Origin: Candidatus Gastranaerophilales bacterium
Lineage (GTDB): Bacteria; Cyanobacteriota; Vampirovibrionia; Gastranaerophilales; Gastranaerophilaceae
DNA: 49,529 nt
Reading direction: 5' to 3'
Assembly: GCA_944324235.1 (NCBI GenBank)
Contig: CALUVN010000009.1
Location: 1 to 49,529, forward strand
Positions 6,798 to 14,995 of this stretch are shown here, one piece after another (the stretch's first letter is position 1; every line of letters begins with the position of its first letter). The position numbers were made by a program, and so were the translations under genes. The notes beneath the pieces were generated by a model. That model worked only from the letters and a program-made list of their open reading frames with translations. It was not told the origin of the DNA and made no database searches.

Positions 6798-7352
6798 ATG
6801 GACGAAAATATCAGACAAGAAGATAGAAATGACCACAAACGTGAAGATGATTGTTTTCTCTGTAATCATCACGTAATGAGACACCTTATAACTGCATTAC
6901 TGGTATTTCTTGGGGCATTCTGTGCGTTTTATGCAGTTTCTGACTGGCATTTTAAAAGATTATACGATCCTGTTTACCAGATGCGAAAAATGGATAATAT
7001 GATGATGAATCAGGAACGCAATATGGAAAAAGCTTTCAAAAGACATATGAAAAAAGAATTCCGAATGGAAAAAAGAGCAGCCGCAATTTCTCACATCGAA
7101 AAAACACCTGATGCATACAAAATAATTATTGACCTGAAACCGTTTGATAATGACCCTAAAAATGTTGAAGTAAAGGCAAACGGTGATACACTGAGCATAA
7201 ATGCCGCAGGAGTCCGAAACAGTCGAAAAGGAGAAGCCATTTACAAATTCATGCAAAATTATTCATTTGATGAAAATGTAGACCTGAACGAAATGCAAAA
7301 AGAAAAAGTCGGAGATGCCTTAATGATAACCATTCCGATTGAAGATGACTAA
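6798..7352 (+). CDS. Membrane-anchored small heat-shock (Hsp20/alpha-crystallin) protein
   Basis: Of 184 residues, the C-terminal 90 form an alpha-crystallin-like domain: YKIIIDLKPF, then VEVKANGDTLSINAAG, then YSFDENVDLNEM and ALMITIPIED, ending in an acidic tail. Unlike ordinary Hsp20s, the N-terminus has a charged cytosolic stretch with a Cys-x-x-Cys (CFLCNHH) and a transmembrane helix at about residues 29-47 (LITALLVFLGAFCAFYAV). A Met- and basic-rich linker follows. The chaperone domain would therefore be tethered to the membrane. GAAAGGAG lies 7 nt before the ATG at 6798; a TTG at 6792 is too close to it. Confidence 0.8.
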   Translation: MDENIRQEDRNDHKREDDCFLCNHHVMRHLITALLVFLGAFCAFYAVSDWHFKRLYDPVYQMRKMDNMMMNQERNMEKAFKRHMKKEFRMEKRAAAISHIEKTPDAYKIIIDLKPFDNDPKNVEVKANGDTLSINAAGVRNSRKGEAIYKFMQNYSFDENVDLNEMQKEKVGDALMITIPIEDD

Positions 7353-7401
7353 TTTATAAATATATAAACCCGCATTCAGACAAAATTTTAATTTATAAAA
7401 G

Positions 7402-7429
7402 AGGCAGGATATTGTAATCCTGCCCTTTT
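7402..7429 (+). terminator. Terminator after the small-HSP gene
   Basis: GGCAGGAT (7403-7410) pairs with ATCCTGCC (7417-7424), followed by CTTTTA. The -35 of the next gene's promoter (TTGTAA, 7412-7417) lies in its loop, so termination and re-initiation elements overlap. Confidence 0.75.
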
Positions 7430-7441
7430 ATCTGGTATAAT
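7412..7441 (+). promoter_or_regulatory. Extended -10 promoter of the receiver gene, leaderless geometry
   Basis: TTGTAA (7412-7417), 18 bp, TATAAT (7436-7441) preceded by TGG, an extended -10 motif. The ATG at 7448 lies 6 nt downstream, so the transcript would begin at the start codon. Confidence 0.7.
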
Positions 7442-7447
7442 GACATC

Positions 7448-7834
7448 ATGAAAAAAATCCTGATAGTTGACGATTCTCAAAAATGGGTCGAATTCCATAA
7501 AAGAAGGGTTCTGGAACTCTTCGGCGAAAATAATGTCGAAATAGAAACTGCAAATTCAGCAAGAGAAGGACTTGATGCAGTTACTTTGAATATTGACACC
7601 CCTTTTGACATCATTTTAACGGATATGCAGATGGAAACAGACTTTGCGCCGCTGTATGCGGGAGAATGGTTAATCCGCCAGATTCAATCTTACAAAGAGT
7701 ATATTAATACCGGAATTATAATAATTTCTGCAACATATAATATCAGTCTCATAGCAGAAAAATACGGGGTTCTTTGCATCCCTAAATCTGCCTGCCAATT
7801 ACCCGAAAGTTACAAAATTTTAATTGGAAATTAG
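7448..7834 (+). CDS. Single-domain response regulator (receiver only)
   Basis: 128 residues covering just a CheY-like receiver. Asp-Asp of the acidic pocket is in ILIVDDSQ, the phospho-acceptor Asp59 in IILTDMQM, the Ser/Thr switch in IIISATY and the conserved Lys in IPKSA. An insert after the phospho-site (ETDFAPLYAGEWL) is longer than usual. No output domain is present; it could relay phosphate or bind a partner directly. No kinase is adjacent, the nearest being 2.3 kb upstream. Confidence 0.88.
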   Translation: MKKILIVDDSQKWVEFHKRRVLELFGENNVEIETANSAREGLDAVTLNIDTPFDIILTDMQMETDFAPLYAGEWLIRQIQSYKEYINTGIIIISATYNISLIAEKYGVLCIPKSACQLPESYKILIGN

Positions 7835-7932
7835 CAAATCATACTATGTTTTACTTATCCCTAAAGGGGATTATTTAAACTCCAAAAACATTTACAATTT
7901 TTGTATAAGATATATTTTTGGAGTATTTACTA

Positions 7933-8241
7933 ATGCTTATGGGAAACGACTGTCACGATTGCAGCAAATATAATCGTATGGAAATGAAAAATGTGAATAA
8001 AAATATGGTTGCCTGGCTTGAAGATATAGTCGAAGAAAATAACAGCCATATTGAACGCAAAGAATGGAAAAGTAAATATAACAGTTATGTTGTATACGAT
8101 TACGAGCCGTTTTGCACTGACGGGTTTGAGATTAACCTTATCATAACGTCTTATGATGCGGCATACCTTAGTTTTATCAAATACTTATATGACGAAAAGC
8201 TCAGTACAATTGAATATTTAAATAATTGTATTGCCCAATAA
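7933..8241 (+). CDS. Small conserved-looking protein, unknown function
   Basis: 102 residues, acidic, with an early MLMGNDCHDCSKYNR segment (Cys-x-x-Cys after His/Asp) and a later VYDYEPFCTDGFEINLIITSYD. No recognised domain. The ATG at 7933 follows TTGGAG by about 9 nt; a TTG at 7918 lies inside the ribosome site and is rejected. It sits between the lone receiver and a shared bidirectional terminator, and could be co-transcribed with the receiver (gap about 100 nt). Confidence 0.65.
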   Translation: MLMGNDCHDCSKYNRMEMKNVNKNMVAWLEDIVEENNSHIERKEWKSKYNSYVVYDYEPFCTDGFEINLIITSYDAAYLSFIKYLYDEKLSTIEYLNNCIAQ

Positions 8242-8272
8242 CTGCAGACATCTTATTTGTCCGTTTGCAGCC

Positions 8273-8306
8273 AAAAAAGAGGAGATGAAATATCATCTCC
8301 TCTTTT
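8273..8306. terminator. Bidirectional terminator
   Basis: GAGGAGATGA and TCATCTCCTC form a perfect stem flanked by AAAAAA on one side and TTTT on the other, so it serves both the plus-strand gene ending at 8241 and the minus-strand gene ending at 8331. Confidence 0.85.
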
Positions 8307-8330
8307 CAAGCAATCATATATGTAAAACTT

Positions 8331-8615
8331 TTAAACTTCCGTTGCTGCATTAATTTGAGCAAAGCAATCTTTACAATAGACTTCTTTTCCTTCAATAGGT
8401 TTAAAAGGAACTTGTGTTGCTGCTCCGCATTTAGAGCAAACTGCATCATACATTTTCCTTTTGCTTCTGTTTTTTTGTCTGCGAGCCTTGCGGCATTCAG
8501 GACATCTTTTCGGTTTGTTGACAAGACCTTTTTCAGCGTAAAATTCTTGTTCACCGGCTGTAAAGATAAATTCTTTTCCACAATCTTCACAGACTAATTT
8601 TTCGTCTTGGTACAT
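8331..8615 (-). CDS. Zinc-ribbon protein (probable zinc-ribbon, CxxCGKEF type)
   Basis: 94 residues with three pairs of Cys-x-x-Cys: CEDCGKEFIF at residues 9-18, CPECRKARR near 38, then CSKCGAATQVPF and CKDCFAQI in the C-terminal half. This matches the small bacterial family with the zinc-ribbon CGKEFxFTxGEQEFY plus a CxxC/CxDC module. It probably binds two zinc ions; whether it binds RNA, DNA or ribosomes is unknown. GGAGAAG precedes the ATG. Confidence 0.85.
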   Translation of the reverse strand: MYQDEKLVCEDCGKEFIFTAGEQEFYAEKGLVNKPKRCPECRKARRQKNRSKRKMYDAVCSKCGAATQVPFKPIEGKEVYCKDCFAQINAATEV

Positions 8616-8736
8616 AGTTCTTCTCCATTTTAAAGTATCTTTGAAAAGAAATCTAGTAGTTTTTAAGTATTAAATTCCTCTTGTCTTATGAATTATACAG
8701 TATATTTCAAAAATATGCAATAGGCGCGAAAAGAAG

Positions 8737-9414
8737 TTATAATGCAATTCTGCAATATACAAAGCCGTAATCATCAGTTATTACACCGCCAAAAGTTACA
8801 TCACTTTTTTGAATTTGCATATTTTTCTCGAAATTGACAAGAACACCGTCTCCCTCCCATACAGATGCATTGATTTTTAAGCCTTTTGCCCTGTACGAAG
8901 CACCTACACCGTTTACATCTTTAGATGCCTTTGCCTCTACTGACAAATTACCAAGTCCGGTATCGTAGTTATAATTGACAACTGCAGCTCCGACAGAATG
9001 TTTATGTTCTACTCCCAAACGAACTGTCGAGTCATTTTTCTTATATTCAATGCCTATATCCTGTTTTCTCGGGCCTATATCAGTATATATAGAAGTATTT
9101 TTACTTTTTGTAAGAGGTTTATCAAAACGAAAATATGTGCCCTTAAAATCACATCCCACGTCATTAAACAGGTTATTTCCTTTTTGCTTTTGAGTTAATG
9201 GAAGAGGCTCATTTGATACAGGTGTAACGGTCTTTTTATCTTTATTTGAGAAAGTATTTTTCAACCCGTCGACAATATTATCCCCCAAATCACGCGCAAA
9301 AGTTTCAACTCTGCTTAATTCAGCGCTATATTCATTTTTAGCATCATTAAGCAAAACATCATCGCCATCACGGCTCTTCAAAATGTCTATGAAACTGTCC
9401 AAGTCTCCAGGCAT
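8737..9414 (-). CDS. Hypothetical protein with repetitive beta-strand C-terminus
   Basis: 225 residues from the ATG at 9414, which follows GAGGA. Residues 1-70 are charged and helical (MPGDLDSFIDILKSRDGDDV); from about 85 onward come alternating short strands: TYFRFDKPL, SIYTDIGPRKQDIGIEYKK, VRLGVEHKHSVGAAVVNY, LSVEAKASKDVNGVGASYRA. The pattern resembles a small beta-sheet or barrel wall, but there is no signal peptide, so a secreted porin is unlikely. A longer frame up to 9498 would add a hydrophobic but ribosome-site-less extension, judged spurious. Confidence 0.65.
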   Translation of the reverse strand: MPGDLDSFIDILKSRDGDDVLLNDAKNEYSAELSRVETFARDLGDNIVDGLKNTFSNKDKKTVTPVSNEPLPLTQKQKGNNLFNDVGCDFKGTYFRFDKPLTKSKNTSIYTDIGPRKQDIGIEYKKNDSTVRLGVEHKHSVGAAVVNYNYDTGLGNLSVEAKASKDVNGVGASYRAKGLKINASVWEGDGVLVNFEKNMQIQKSDVTFGGVITDDYGFVYCRIAL

Positions 9415-9536
9415 AGCTATTCCTCGATTATATATTATATATATAAAAACATTTCGACTTAAAAAATTGCCCGCAAAAAAAATCCACCACCAGTACATTT
9501 AAACTCAGTGGTGAATTTTTATAATATTTAAAAGTC

Positions 9537-10787
9537 CTATTTAACTTCTTTAACAATGATAGTTGCGTTCTGACCGCCAAATCCGAATGAATTACTCAAT
9601 GCAGCGTGTACATCCGCTTTAACAGCCTTATGCGGAACATAGTTCAAATTAGCGACTTTTTCATCCTGATTATCAAGATTAATAGTCGGAGGAACAATAT
9701 GTTCATTGATAGTTTTAACGCAGGCAATGACTTCAATAGCACCTGTTGCGCCCAAAATATGACCGTGCATACTTTTTGTTGAGCTTACCAGCAAAGTCGG
9801 ATTTGTGCTCAAATCACCAAATACATTAGCTACCGCTTTAGATTCCGCAATATCGCCAAGGCCTGTGCTTGTACCGTGTGTATTAATATATTGAATATCC
9901 TGTGGTTTCATACCGGCATCAGCAAGAGCAAATTCCATTGATTTAGTTGCGCCTTTACCTTCAGGACAAGGAGCTACAACATCATAAGCGTCTGCAGTTT
10001 GTCCGTATCCGACTACTTCAGCATAAATTTTAGCCCCACGTTTTTTAGCGTGTTCATATTCTTCAAGAACAAGAACACCTGCGCCTTCTGACATTACAAA
10101 ACCGTCTCTGTCTCTGTCATAAGGACGTGATGCTTTTGTAGGTTCATCATTACGTTTTGATAAAGTTCTTGCACTTGAAAAAGCGCCTACGCCGACGTCG
10201 CAAATAGTAGCTTCGCAGCCGCCTGCAAGAATTACATCAGCGTCTCCGTATTGAATTGAACGGAATGCATCTCCGATTGAATGTGAACCGGTTGCACAAG
10301 CTGAAACTACAACTTTATTAAGACCTTTGCATCCGTATTTCATTGAAATTCTGCCGGATGGCATGTTTACAATCATCATAGGGATAGTAAACGGCGAACA
10401 TTTGCTAGGACCTTTTTCAAGAATTCTTATGTGGTTTTCTTCAAAAGTTTTATAACCGCCGGCAGCAGAGCTGACTATTACACCGACTCTGTAAGGGTCT
10501 TCTTTTTCCATATCCAGTTTAGAATCCTTCATTGCTTCATCTGCTGCAACCATTGCAAACTGGACAAATCTATCCATTTTTTTAGCTTCTTTAGGATCAA
10601 TATAATCTTCAGGGTTAAAATCTTTAACTTCGCCTGAAATTTTTACAACGTGCTTAGTGATATCAATAGATTCGGATGTACTTATACCGCTTTTACCTGC
10701 TATCAGGCTGGACCATAACTTATCGACACCGACACCAAATGGTGTTACGGCACCCATACCTGTGATTACTACTCGTCTTTTACTCAT
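9537..10787 (-). CDS. fabF: 3-oxoacyl-ACP synthase II
   Basis: Condenses malonyl-ACP with growing acyl-ACP in type II fatty acid synthesis. The thiolase-fold active-site triad is complete: Cys in VVSACATGSHSIGDAF, His in NTHGTSTGLGD, His in SMHGHILGATGAIE. Gly-rich GFGGQNA closes the C-terminus. At 416 residues it is full length. It is the last gene of the minus-strand lipid cluster, separated from acpP by a 117-nt gap that contains a hairpin. Confidence 0.97.
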   Translation of the reverse strand: MSKRRVVITGMGAVTPFGVGVDKLWSSLIAGKSGISTSESIDITKHVVKISGEVKDFNPEDYIDPKEAKKMDRFVQFAMVAADEAMKDSKLDMEKEDPYRVGVIVSSAAGGYKTFEENHIRILEKGPSKCSPFTIPMMIVNMPSGRISMKYGCKGLNKVVVSACATGSHSIGDAFRSIQYGDADVILAGGCEATICDVGVGAFSSARTLSKRNDEPTKASRPYDRDRDGFVMSEGAGVLVLEEYEHAKKRGAKIYAEVVGYGQTADAYDVVAPCPEGKGATKSMEFALADAGMKPQDIQYINTHGTSTGLGDIAESKAVANVFGDLSTNPTLLVSSTKSMHGHILGATGAIEVIACVKTINEHIVPPTINLDNQDEKVANLNYVPHKAVKADVHAALSNSFGFGGQNATIIVKEVK

Positions 10788-10821
10788 CTCTTTACCTTTT
10801 TATACTATCCTGATAAATTTA

Positions 10822-10855
10822 CGAGGGCGAAAAAAATATTATTTTTGCACCCTCG
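10822..10855 (-). promoter_or_regulatory. Stem-loop between acpP and fabF
   Basis: CGAGGG and CCCTCG close a long hairpin whose inner arms are A- and T-rich (GAAAAAAA with TTTTTGC). No T run follows on the minus strand. It could protect the acpP end of the mRNA or partly terminate it, lowering fabF relative to acpP. Confidence 0.45.
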
Positions 10856-10904
10856 CAAGTTTTTATAAAAAATTTATTTGTTTAAAACAAATATTAAGTA
10901 ATTC

Positions 10905-11135
10905 CTACGAATGTGAATCGATATAATCTACAGCATCTTTAACTGTTTGGATTTTTTCAGCATCTTCATCAGGAATTTCGCAACCGAATTCTTCTTCGAA
11001 AGCCATAACTAATTCAACTGTATCTAAAGAATCAGCACCCAAGTCAGCTGTGAAGCTTGCTTCTGGAGTTACTAATGCTTCATCAACACTTAATTGATCT
11101 ACAACAACTTTTTTTACTTTGTCAAATGTACTCAT
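10905..11135 (-). CDS. acpP: Acyl carrier protein
   Basis: 76 residues, strongly acidic, four-helix ACP. The phosphopantetheine Ser is in [20 protein letters not shown], followed by the standard [13 protein letters not shown]. It carries the growing acyl chain for FabD/H/F/G. It lies between fabG and fabF; a gap of about 200 nt to fabG leaves room for its own promoter, which would suit the high dose of ACP normally needed. Confidence 0.98.
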   Translation of the reverse strand: MSTFDKVKKVVVDQLSVDEALVTPEASFTADLGADSLDTVELVMAFEEEFGCEIPDEDAEKIQTVKDAVDYIDSHS

Positions 11136-11341
11136 TTTTTTTTCCTCATTTATTGTATTACTACACTATATTAAGTCGCTCGCTCGCTTTAAACGGGATA
11201 AGTTTTAACACTTTTCTCCCTCACTCGCTTTTACTCTAAAATAATTATACCTTGTTAATTTTTTTTTGCAAGGAATTTACATTCCGGAGCGCAGATTGTT
11301 AAAAATCTTTACTTTTTTTGAACAGATAAAAGTATTAAAGA

Positions 11342-12073
11342 TTATAACATCAAGCCGCCTGCAACTTCGATAGCTTGACCTGTAACGTAGTCTGTATCGA
11401 GAGCAAGGAATTTAACAACTTTAGCGATATCTTCAGGAGTACCGAGTCTTTTCATCGGGATAGCCTTCAGATATTCGTCAATGTTAGCCAAATCGTGAGT
11501 CATAGCAGTTTGGATGAAACCAGGGCAAACTGCGTTAACTCTGATGCCTCTTGAGCCGAATTCTTTAGCAAGAGTTTGAGTCAAACCGATAAGACCTGCT
11601 TTAGAAGCTGAATAGTTTGCCTGACCAGCGTTACCGTGGCGGCCTACGATGCTTGACATATTGATAATTGAACCCTGACGTGCTTTCATCATATATTTGA
11701 TAACAGCGTGAGTTACGCAGTAAGCACTTGTAAGGTTAATTTTAATAACTCTTTCCCATTGTTCCATATCCATTCTTACAAAAAGACCGTCTTTAGTGAT
11801 ACCGGCATTGTTAAGCAGGATATCGATTTTGCCGTGTTCAGCAATCATTTTATCGACATTTTCCTGAACAGCTTTATCATCAGAAACATCAAAGCTGTAG
11901 AAATAAGCGTTTGCGCCGCAAGCTTTAATTTCATCAAGAGCCGGTTGAGCTTTTTCAGCATCACAGATATCGTTGATAATGATATCACAGCCTGCTTTCG
12001 CAAGTTCAAGAGCACAAGCAAGACCTATACCGCGTGAACCGCCTGTTACTAATGCAATTTTTCTTTCTGTCAT
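11342..12073 (-). CDS. fabG: 3-oxoacyl-ACP reductase
   Basis: NADPH-dependent reduction of 3-ketoacyl-ACP. Short-chain dehydrogenase features are all present: TGGSRGIGLACA at residues 10-21 for cofactor binding, NNAG in ILLNNAGITKDG, Ser in NMSSIVG, Tyr-x-x-x-Lys in NYSASKAG, and the PGFIQTAM segment. 243 residues, typical length. It lies 65 nt downstream of fabD in the same direction. Confidence 0.96.
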   Translation of the reverse strand: MTERKIALVTGGSRGIGLACALELAKAGCDIIINDICDAEKAQPALDEIKACGANAYFYSFDVSDDKAVQENVDKMIAEHGKIDILLNNAGITKDGLFVRMDMEQWERVIKINLTSAYCVTHAVIKYMMKARQGSIINMSSIVGRHGNAGQANYSASKAGLIGLTQTLAKEFGSRGIRVNAVCPGFIQTAMTHDLANIDEYLKAIPMKRLGTPEDIAKVVKFLALDTDYVTGQAIEVAGGLML

Positions 12074-12138
12074 TAAATTTCTCCTTATTTTTAATTAATT
12101 GTCGGATAGATAACCCGAGCTACATTTTTATTTTTAAA

Positions 12139-13089
12139 CTATACCCCTGCCATTTGTTCTTTTAAGGCTGACAGAGTTGCATCGAGAGATGCTTTGTCAA
12201 ACACGTTATAAACTGTTGCTTCCGGAGCAATTTTCTTATTCAAACCTGCAAGAACCTTACCCGGACCGATTTCAATAAATGTATCCACGCCGTCAGCAGC
12301 CATCTTCTGGATAGTTTGAGTCCAGTATACAGATGAACAAATCTGTTTTGGCATTTTTGCTCTGAAATCTTCGGCAGAAGTTGTAGGCTGAGCATCAACA
12401 TTTGTTAATACTGGGAAAGATGCGTCATTCAAATCAAGAGATGATGCAAATTCTCTAAACCCTTCGCTTGCTTTTTCCATAAATTTAGAGTGGAAAGCAC
12501 CTGATACTGCAAGCGGAACAACTCTTCTTACACCGTTTGCGAGCATATAATCCCCTGCTGCTTTAACGGCATTTTCATCACCTGTAATAACCACCTGAGC
12601 AGGAGAGTTATAATTTGCTACATCAACATAACCGACTTTAGAACCTTCTGCAAGACCTGCTTGTAATTGTTCTTCGGTTGCATTCAATATCGCAGCCATA
12701 GCACCGCCTGTTGCGGATTCATTCATCAAATCAGCTCTTTTTTGGATAGCTTTCAATGCAGTTTCCAAAGACATAACGCCTGATGCATACATAGCGCAAT
12801 ATTCGCCAAGACTGTGGCCGGCCGTGTAAGCCGGTGTAACATCAAATTCGGACTTCAACGCTTCCAGTGCCGCAATCGACATAGTTACAATACAAGGCTG
12901 GGTATTAACAGTTTGTTTAAGAGCATCTTCAGGCCCTTCAAAACACAATGTTGAAACACTTTTTCCAAGTACGCGGTCTGCAGTATCAAAAACAGCCTTT
13001 GCACTTTCGTAATTTTCGTACAAATCTTTTCCCATGCCGACAGCCTGTGAGCCTTGTCCCGGAAAAATAAATGCAATCTTTTTTGTCAT
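12139..13089 (-). CDS. fabD: Malonyl-CoA:ACP transacylase
   Basis: Loads malonate from CoA to ACP. Motifs: FPGQGSQAVGMG near residue 8, the nucleophile Ser in AGHSLGEYCAMYASG, Arg in QKRADLMN, and the catalytic His in SGAFHSKFM. 316 residues from the ATG at 13089; a second ATG two codons upstream at 13095 sits only about 2 nt from GAGGGA and is less likely. It stands downstream of the toxin-antitoxin pair and begins the fabD-fabG-acpP-fabF run. Confidence 0.96.
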   Translation of the reverse strand: MTKKIAFIFPGQGSQAVGMGKDLYENYESAKAVFDTADRVLGKSVSTLCFEGPEDALKQTVNTQPCIVTMSIAALEALKSEFDVTPAYTAGHSLGEYCAMYASGVMSLETALKAIQKRADLMNESATGGAMAAILNATEEQLQAGLAEGSKVGYVDVANYNSPAQVVITGDENAVKAAGDYMLANGVRRVVPLAVSGAFHSKFMEKASEGFREFASSLDLNDASFPVLTNVDAQPTTSAEDFRAKMPKQICSSVYWTQTIQKMAADGVDTFIEIGPGKVLAGLNKKIAPEATVYNVFDKASLDATLSALKEQMAGV

Positions 13090-13183
13090 TTCCATATCCC
13101 TCTATTCGCTCTCTTTATTACTATAGGACAATTATACAATAAACACGCCAAAAGTAAACCTGTTCACAAAACTTAGGTATTTT

Positions 13184-13483
13184 TTAATTAATCCTGACCA
13201 GATCATCTTTAATAATATTAAAAAAACTCTCACTGATACTGTTCAGGTCTATAACGTCAACTTTATAAGGGAATGTTGAGTCATGAAAAACGGCTTTTAT
13301 CTGAAATATTTTTTCTGCCGGTACATCGATTTTTGCCTGCAAAGCAATATCAACATCCGAATATTCTTTAGAATTTCCTTTTACTCTTGAACCGTAAATA
13401 AAAATATCAACATCAGGCAAAATATTTTCTATTGTCTTTATTATAAAATTTTTGTATTTATTTTCCAATTCAAATTTAACCAT
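13184..13483 (-). CDS. mntA: MntA-type nucleotidyltransferase antitoxin
   Basis: 99 residues, minimal nucleotidyltransferase. The signature GSx10DxD is exact: GSRVKGNSKEYSDVD. In characterised HepT-MntA systems this enzyme inactivates the toxin by adding AMP groups to a Tyr next to its RNase motif. It overlaps the upstream HepT gene by 8 nt, giving the standard toxin-first order and translational coupling. A shared symbol is given by motif and context, not by a database match. Confidence 0.87.
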   Translation of the reverse strand: MVKFELENKYKNFIIKTIENILPDVDIFIYGSRVKGNSKEYSDVDIALQAKIDVPAEKIFQIKAVFHDSTFPYKVDVIDLNSISESFFNIIKDDLVRIN

Positions 13484-13883
13484 CAGAACCTTTTAACTTA
13501 TTCAAAAGAAATTTTACTTCTTCATAAAAATTTGGAATGATACTTACTACCTTTAACGCAACAGTTTCATCATAAGTATGCGAGGTCATATTTCGCATTT
13601 CTCTAAATTCAGACCAAATTTCAAGATTTGACTTTAGAAGTGCCATTTGATTAGCAGTTCTTATCATATCGTTAAAAGACATTTGATTAATATCTTCCAC
13701 AACAAAAGCTCGTTCTATAAAATATTTTCTTAATATCTTCAGAGTAATAGAATAAGTAAATTCAAAACGTTGAATAACAGAATCTCTAATTGCATCATCA
13801 GAAGTATCTTTCCGGTAACGTTCAATTACTTCACCGAGCCTGTTTAAAGAATTTTCCAATGCTGTTAAATCAAGATTTGTCAT
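13476..13883 (-). CDS. hepT: HepT-type HEPN toxin (HI0074-like)
   Basis: 135 residues, all-helical. The HEPN RNase motif Rx4HxY is intact in MRNMTSHTY near residue 100, with the Tyr that MntA modifies. The N-terminal LENSLNRLGEVIERY and RFEFTYSITLKILRKYF fit the HI0074/nucleotidyltransferase-substrate-binding family. It would cleave RNA or tRNA when not neutralised. It sits inside the fatty-acid cluster, between fabH and fabD, with its own promoter and with a terminator just upstream. Confidence 0.87.
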   Translation of the reverse strand: MTNLDLTALENSLNRLGEVIERYRKDTSDDAIRDSVIQRFEFTYSITLKILRKYFIERAFVVEDINQMSFNDMIRTANQMALLKSNLEIWSEFREMRNMTSHTYDETVALKVVSIIPNFYEEVKFLLNKLKGSDG

Positions 13884-13889
13884 AGTGTA

Positions 13890-13918
13890 ATTTTAACATA
13901 TTTGCCGGAAAATATCAA
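13890..13918 (-). promoter_or_regulatory. Promoter of hepT-mntA, leaderless geometry
   Basis: TTGATA (13918-13913), 17 bp, TAAAAT (13895-13890), then 6 nt to the hepT ATG at 13883. The -35 abuts the T run of the fabH terminator. Confidence 0.65.
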
Positions 13919-13920
13919 TT

Positions 13921-13952
13921 AAAAAAGAGCGAAGTAAAACTCCGCTCTTTAC
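13921..13952 (-). terminator. Terminator after fabH
   Basis: On the minus strand AAAGAGCG and CGCTCTTT (with AGT/ACT inner pairs) form a stem followed by a T run. It separates the plsX-fabH transcript from hepT-mntA. Confidence 0.8.
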
Positions 13953-13971
13953 AACACTAAAAAACAATTTT

Positions 13972-14988
13972 TTAGCAAATACCTTCTCTGAGGCGTACAA
14001 TAGCAGCACCCCAGGTCATACCAGCACCAAAGCCGCAAAGGATTGCTTTTGTATCTTTACCGAGTTTAACCGTTCCTTTTTCAACGCCTTCTGCAAGCGC
14101 AATAGGAACTGATGCTGCAGATGTATTACCGTAGTATTTGATATTTGTAATAACTTTTTCATCCGAATATTGAAGTCTTTCCTGAACTGCCTGAATAATT
14201 CTCAAATTGGCCTGATGCGGAATGAGATATTCAATATCTTCAGCTTTAAGTCCTGCCTGTTCAATAATTTCTTCGATATACGGAGGAAGAATTTTTACAA
14301 CGAATTTATAAACTTCTTTACCGTTCATATGGATAAATCCGTCATGTTCAGGGCAAGGTTCAGCAAGCGGACAGTTTTGACCTACGTTATCCTTGTAGAT
14401 ATATTCGCCGATAGCACCTTTTGCTTTAATATCAATAGCAAGAACGTCATCAACACCGTCTTCGGCAACCGTAACAACCATAGCACCTGCACCGTCACCG
14501 AAAAGAATTGAAGTTCCTCTGTCTGACCAGTCTAAATATCTTGTATTGTTATCAGTTGCAACGATAAGAATATTTTTGTAGATACCTGAATTGATAAAAC
14601 CTTTAGCAACTTGCAGACCGTAAATCAAACCTGAGCATGCTGCAGTAATATCAAATGCAGGAATATCTGTTTCAATACCCAAACGAGCCTGAATATGGCA
14701 TGCAATTGCAGGGTATAATTGAGGAGGTGCGGAAGATGCCGCAATGATTAAATCAAGTTCTTCCGGTTTAATACCTGATTTTTCAAGTGCATTTTGCGCA
14801 GCTTTAAAACCTAATTCAATAGCGTCTTCACTTCCTGAACATACCCGTCTTTCTTTGATACCTGTGCGGGTATAAATCCATTCGTCGGAAGTTTCGTATA
14901 ATTTAGTCAAATCGTCATTTGTAACAACAGTTTCAGGTAAGCTGTACCCTACACCGGCAATTCTTAACGGAATCATATTTTCAGCCAT
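13972..14988 (-). CDS. fabH: 3-oxoacyl-ACP synthase III
   Basis: Starts fatty-acid synthesis by condensing acetyl-CoA (or a branched starter) with malonyl-ACP. Catalytic Cys is in FDITAACSGLIYGLQ, His in YLIPHQANLRII, Asn in YYGNTSAASVPIAL. 338 residues, standard. GAGGAGT overlaps the end of plsX, so the two are coupled (gap 7 nt). Confidence 0.96.
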   Translation of the reverse strand: MAENMIPLRIAGVGYSLPETVVTNDDLTKLYETSDEWIYTRTGIKERRVCSGSEDAIELGFKAAQNALEKSGIKPEELDLIIAASSAPPQLYPAIACHIQARLGIETDIPAFDITAACSGLIYGLQVAKGFINSGIYKNILIVATDNNTRYLDWSDRGTSILFGDGAGAMVVTVAEDGVDDVLAIDIKAKGAIGEYIYKDNVGQNCPLAEPCPEHDGFIHMNGKEVYKFVVKILPPYIEEIIEQAGLKAEDIEYLIPHQANLRIIQAVQERLQYSDEKVITNIKYYGNTSAASVPIALAEGVEKGTVKLGKDTKAILCGFGAGMTWGAAIVRLREGIC

Positions 14989-14995
14989 TTATTAT

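Noticed and set aside
9415-9498. N-terminal hydrophobic extension (MYWWWIFF...) of the 8737-9414 gene
   Set aside because: No ribosome site at its ATG, whereas GAGGA sits correctly before the ATG at 9414.
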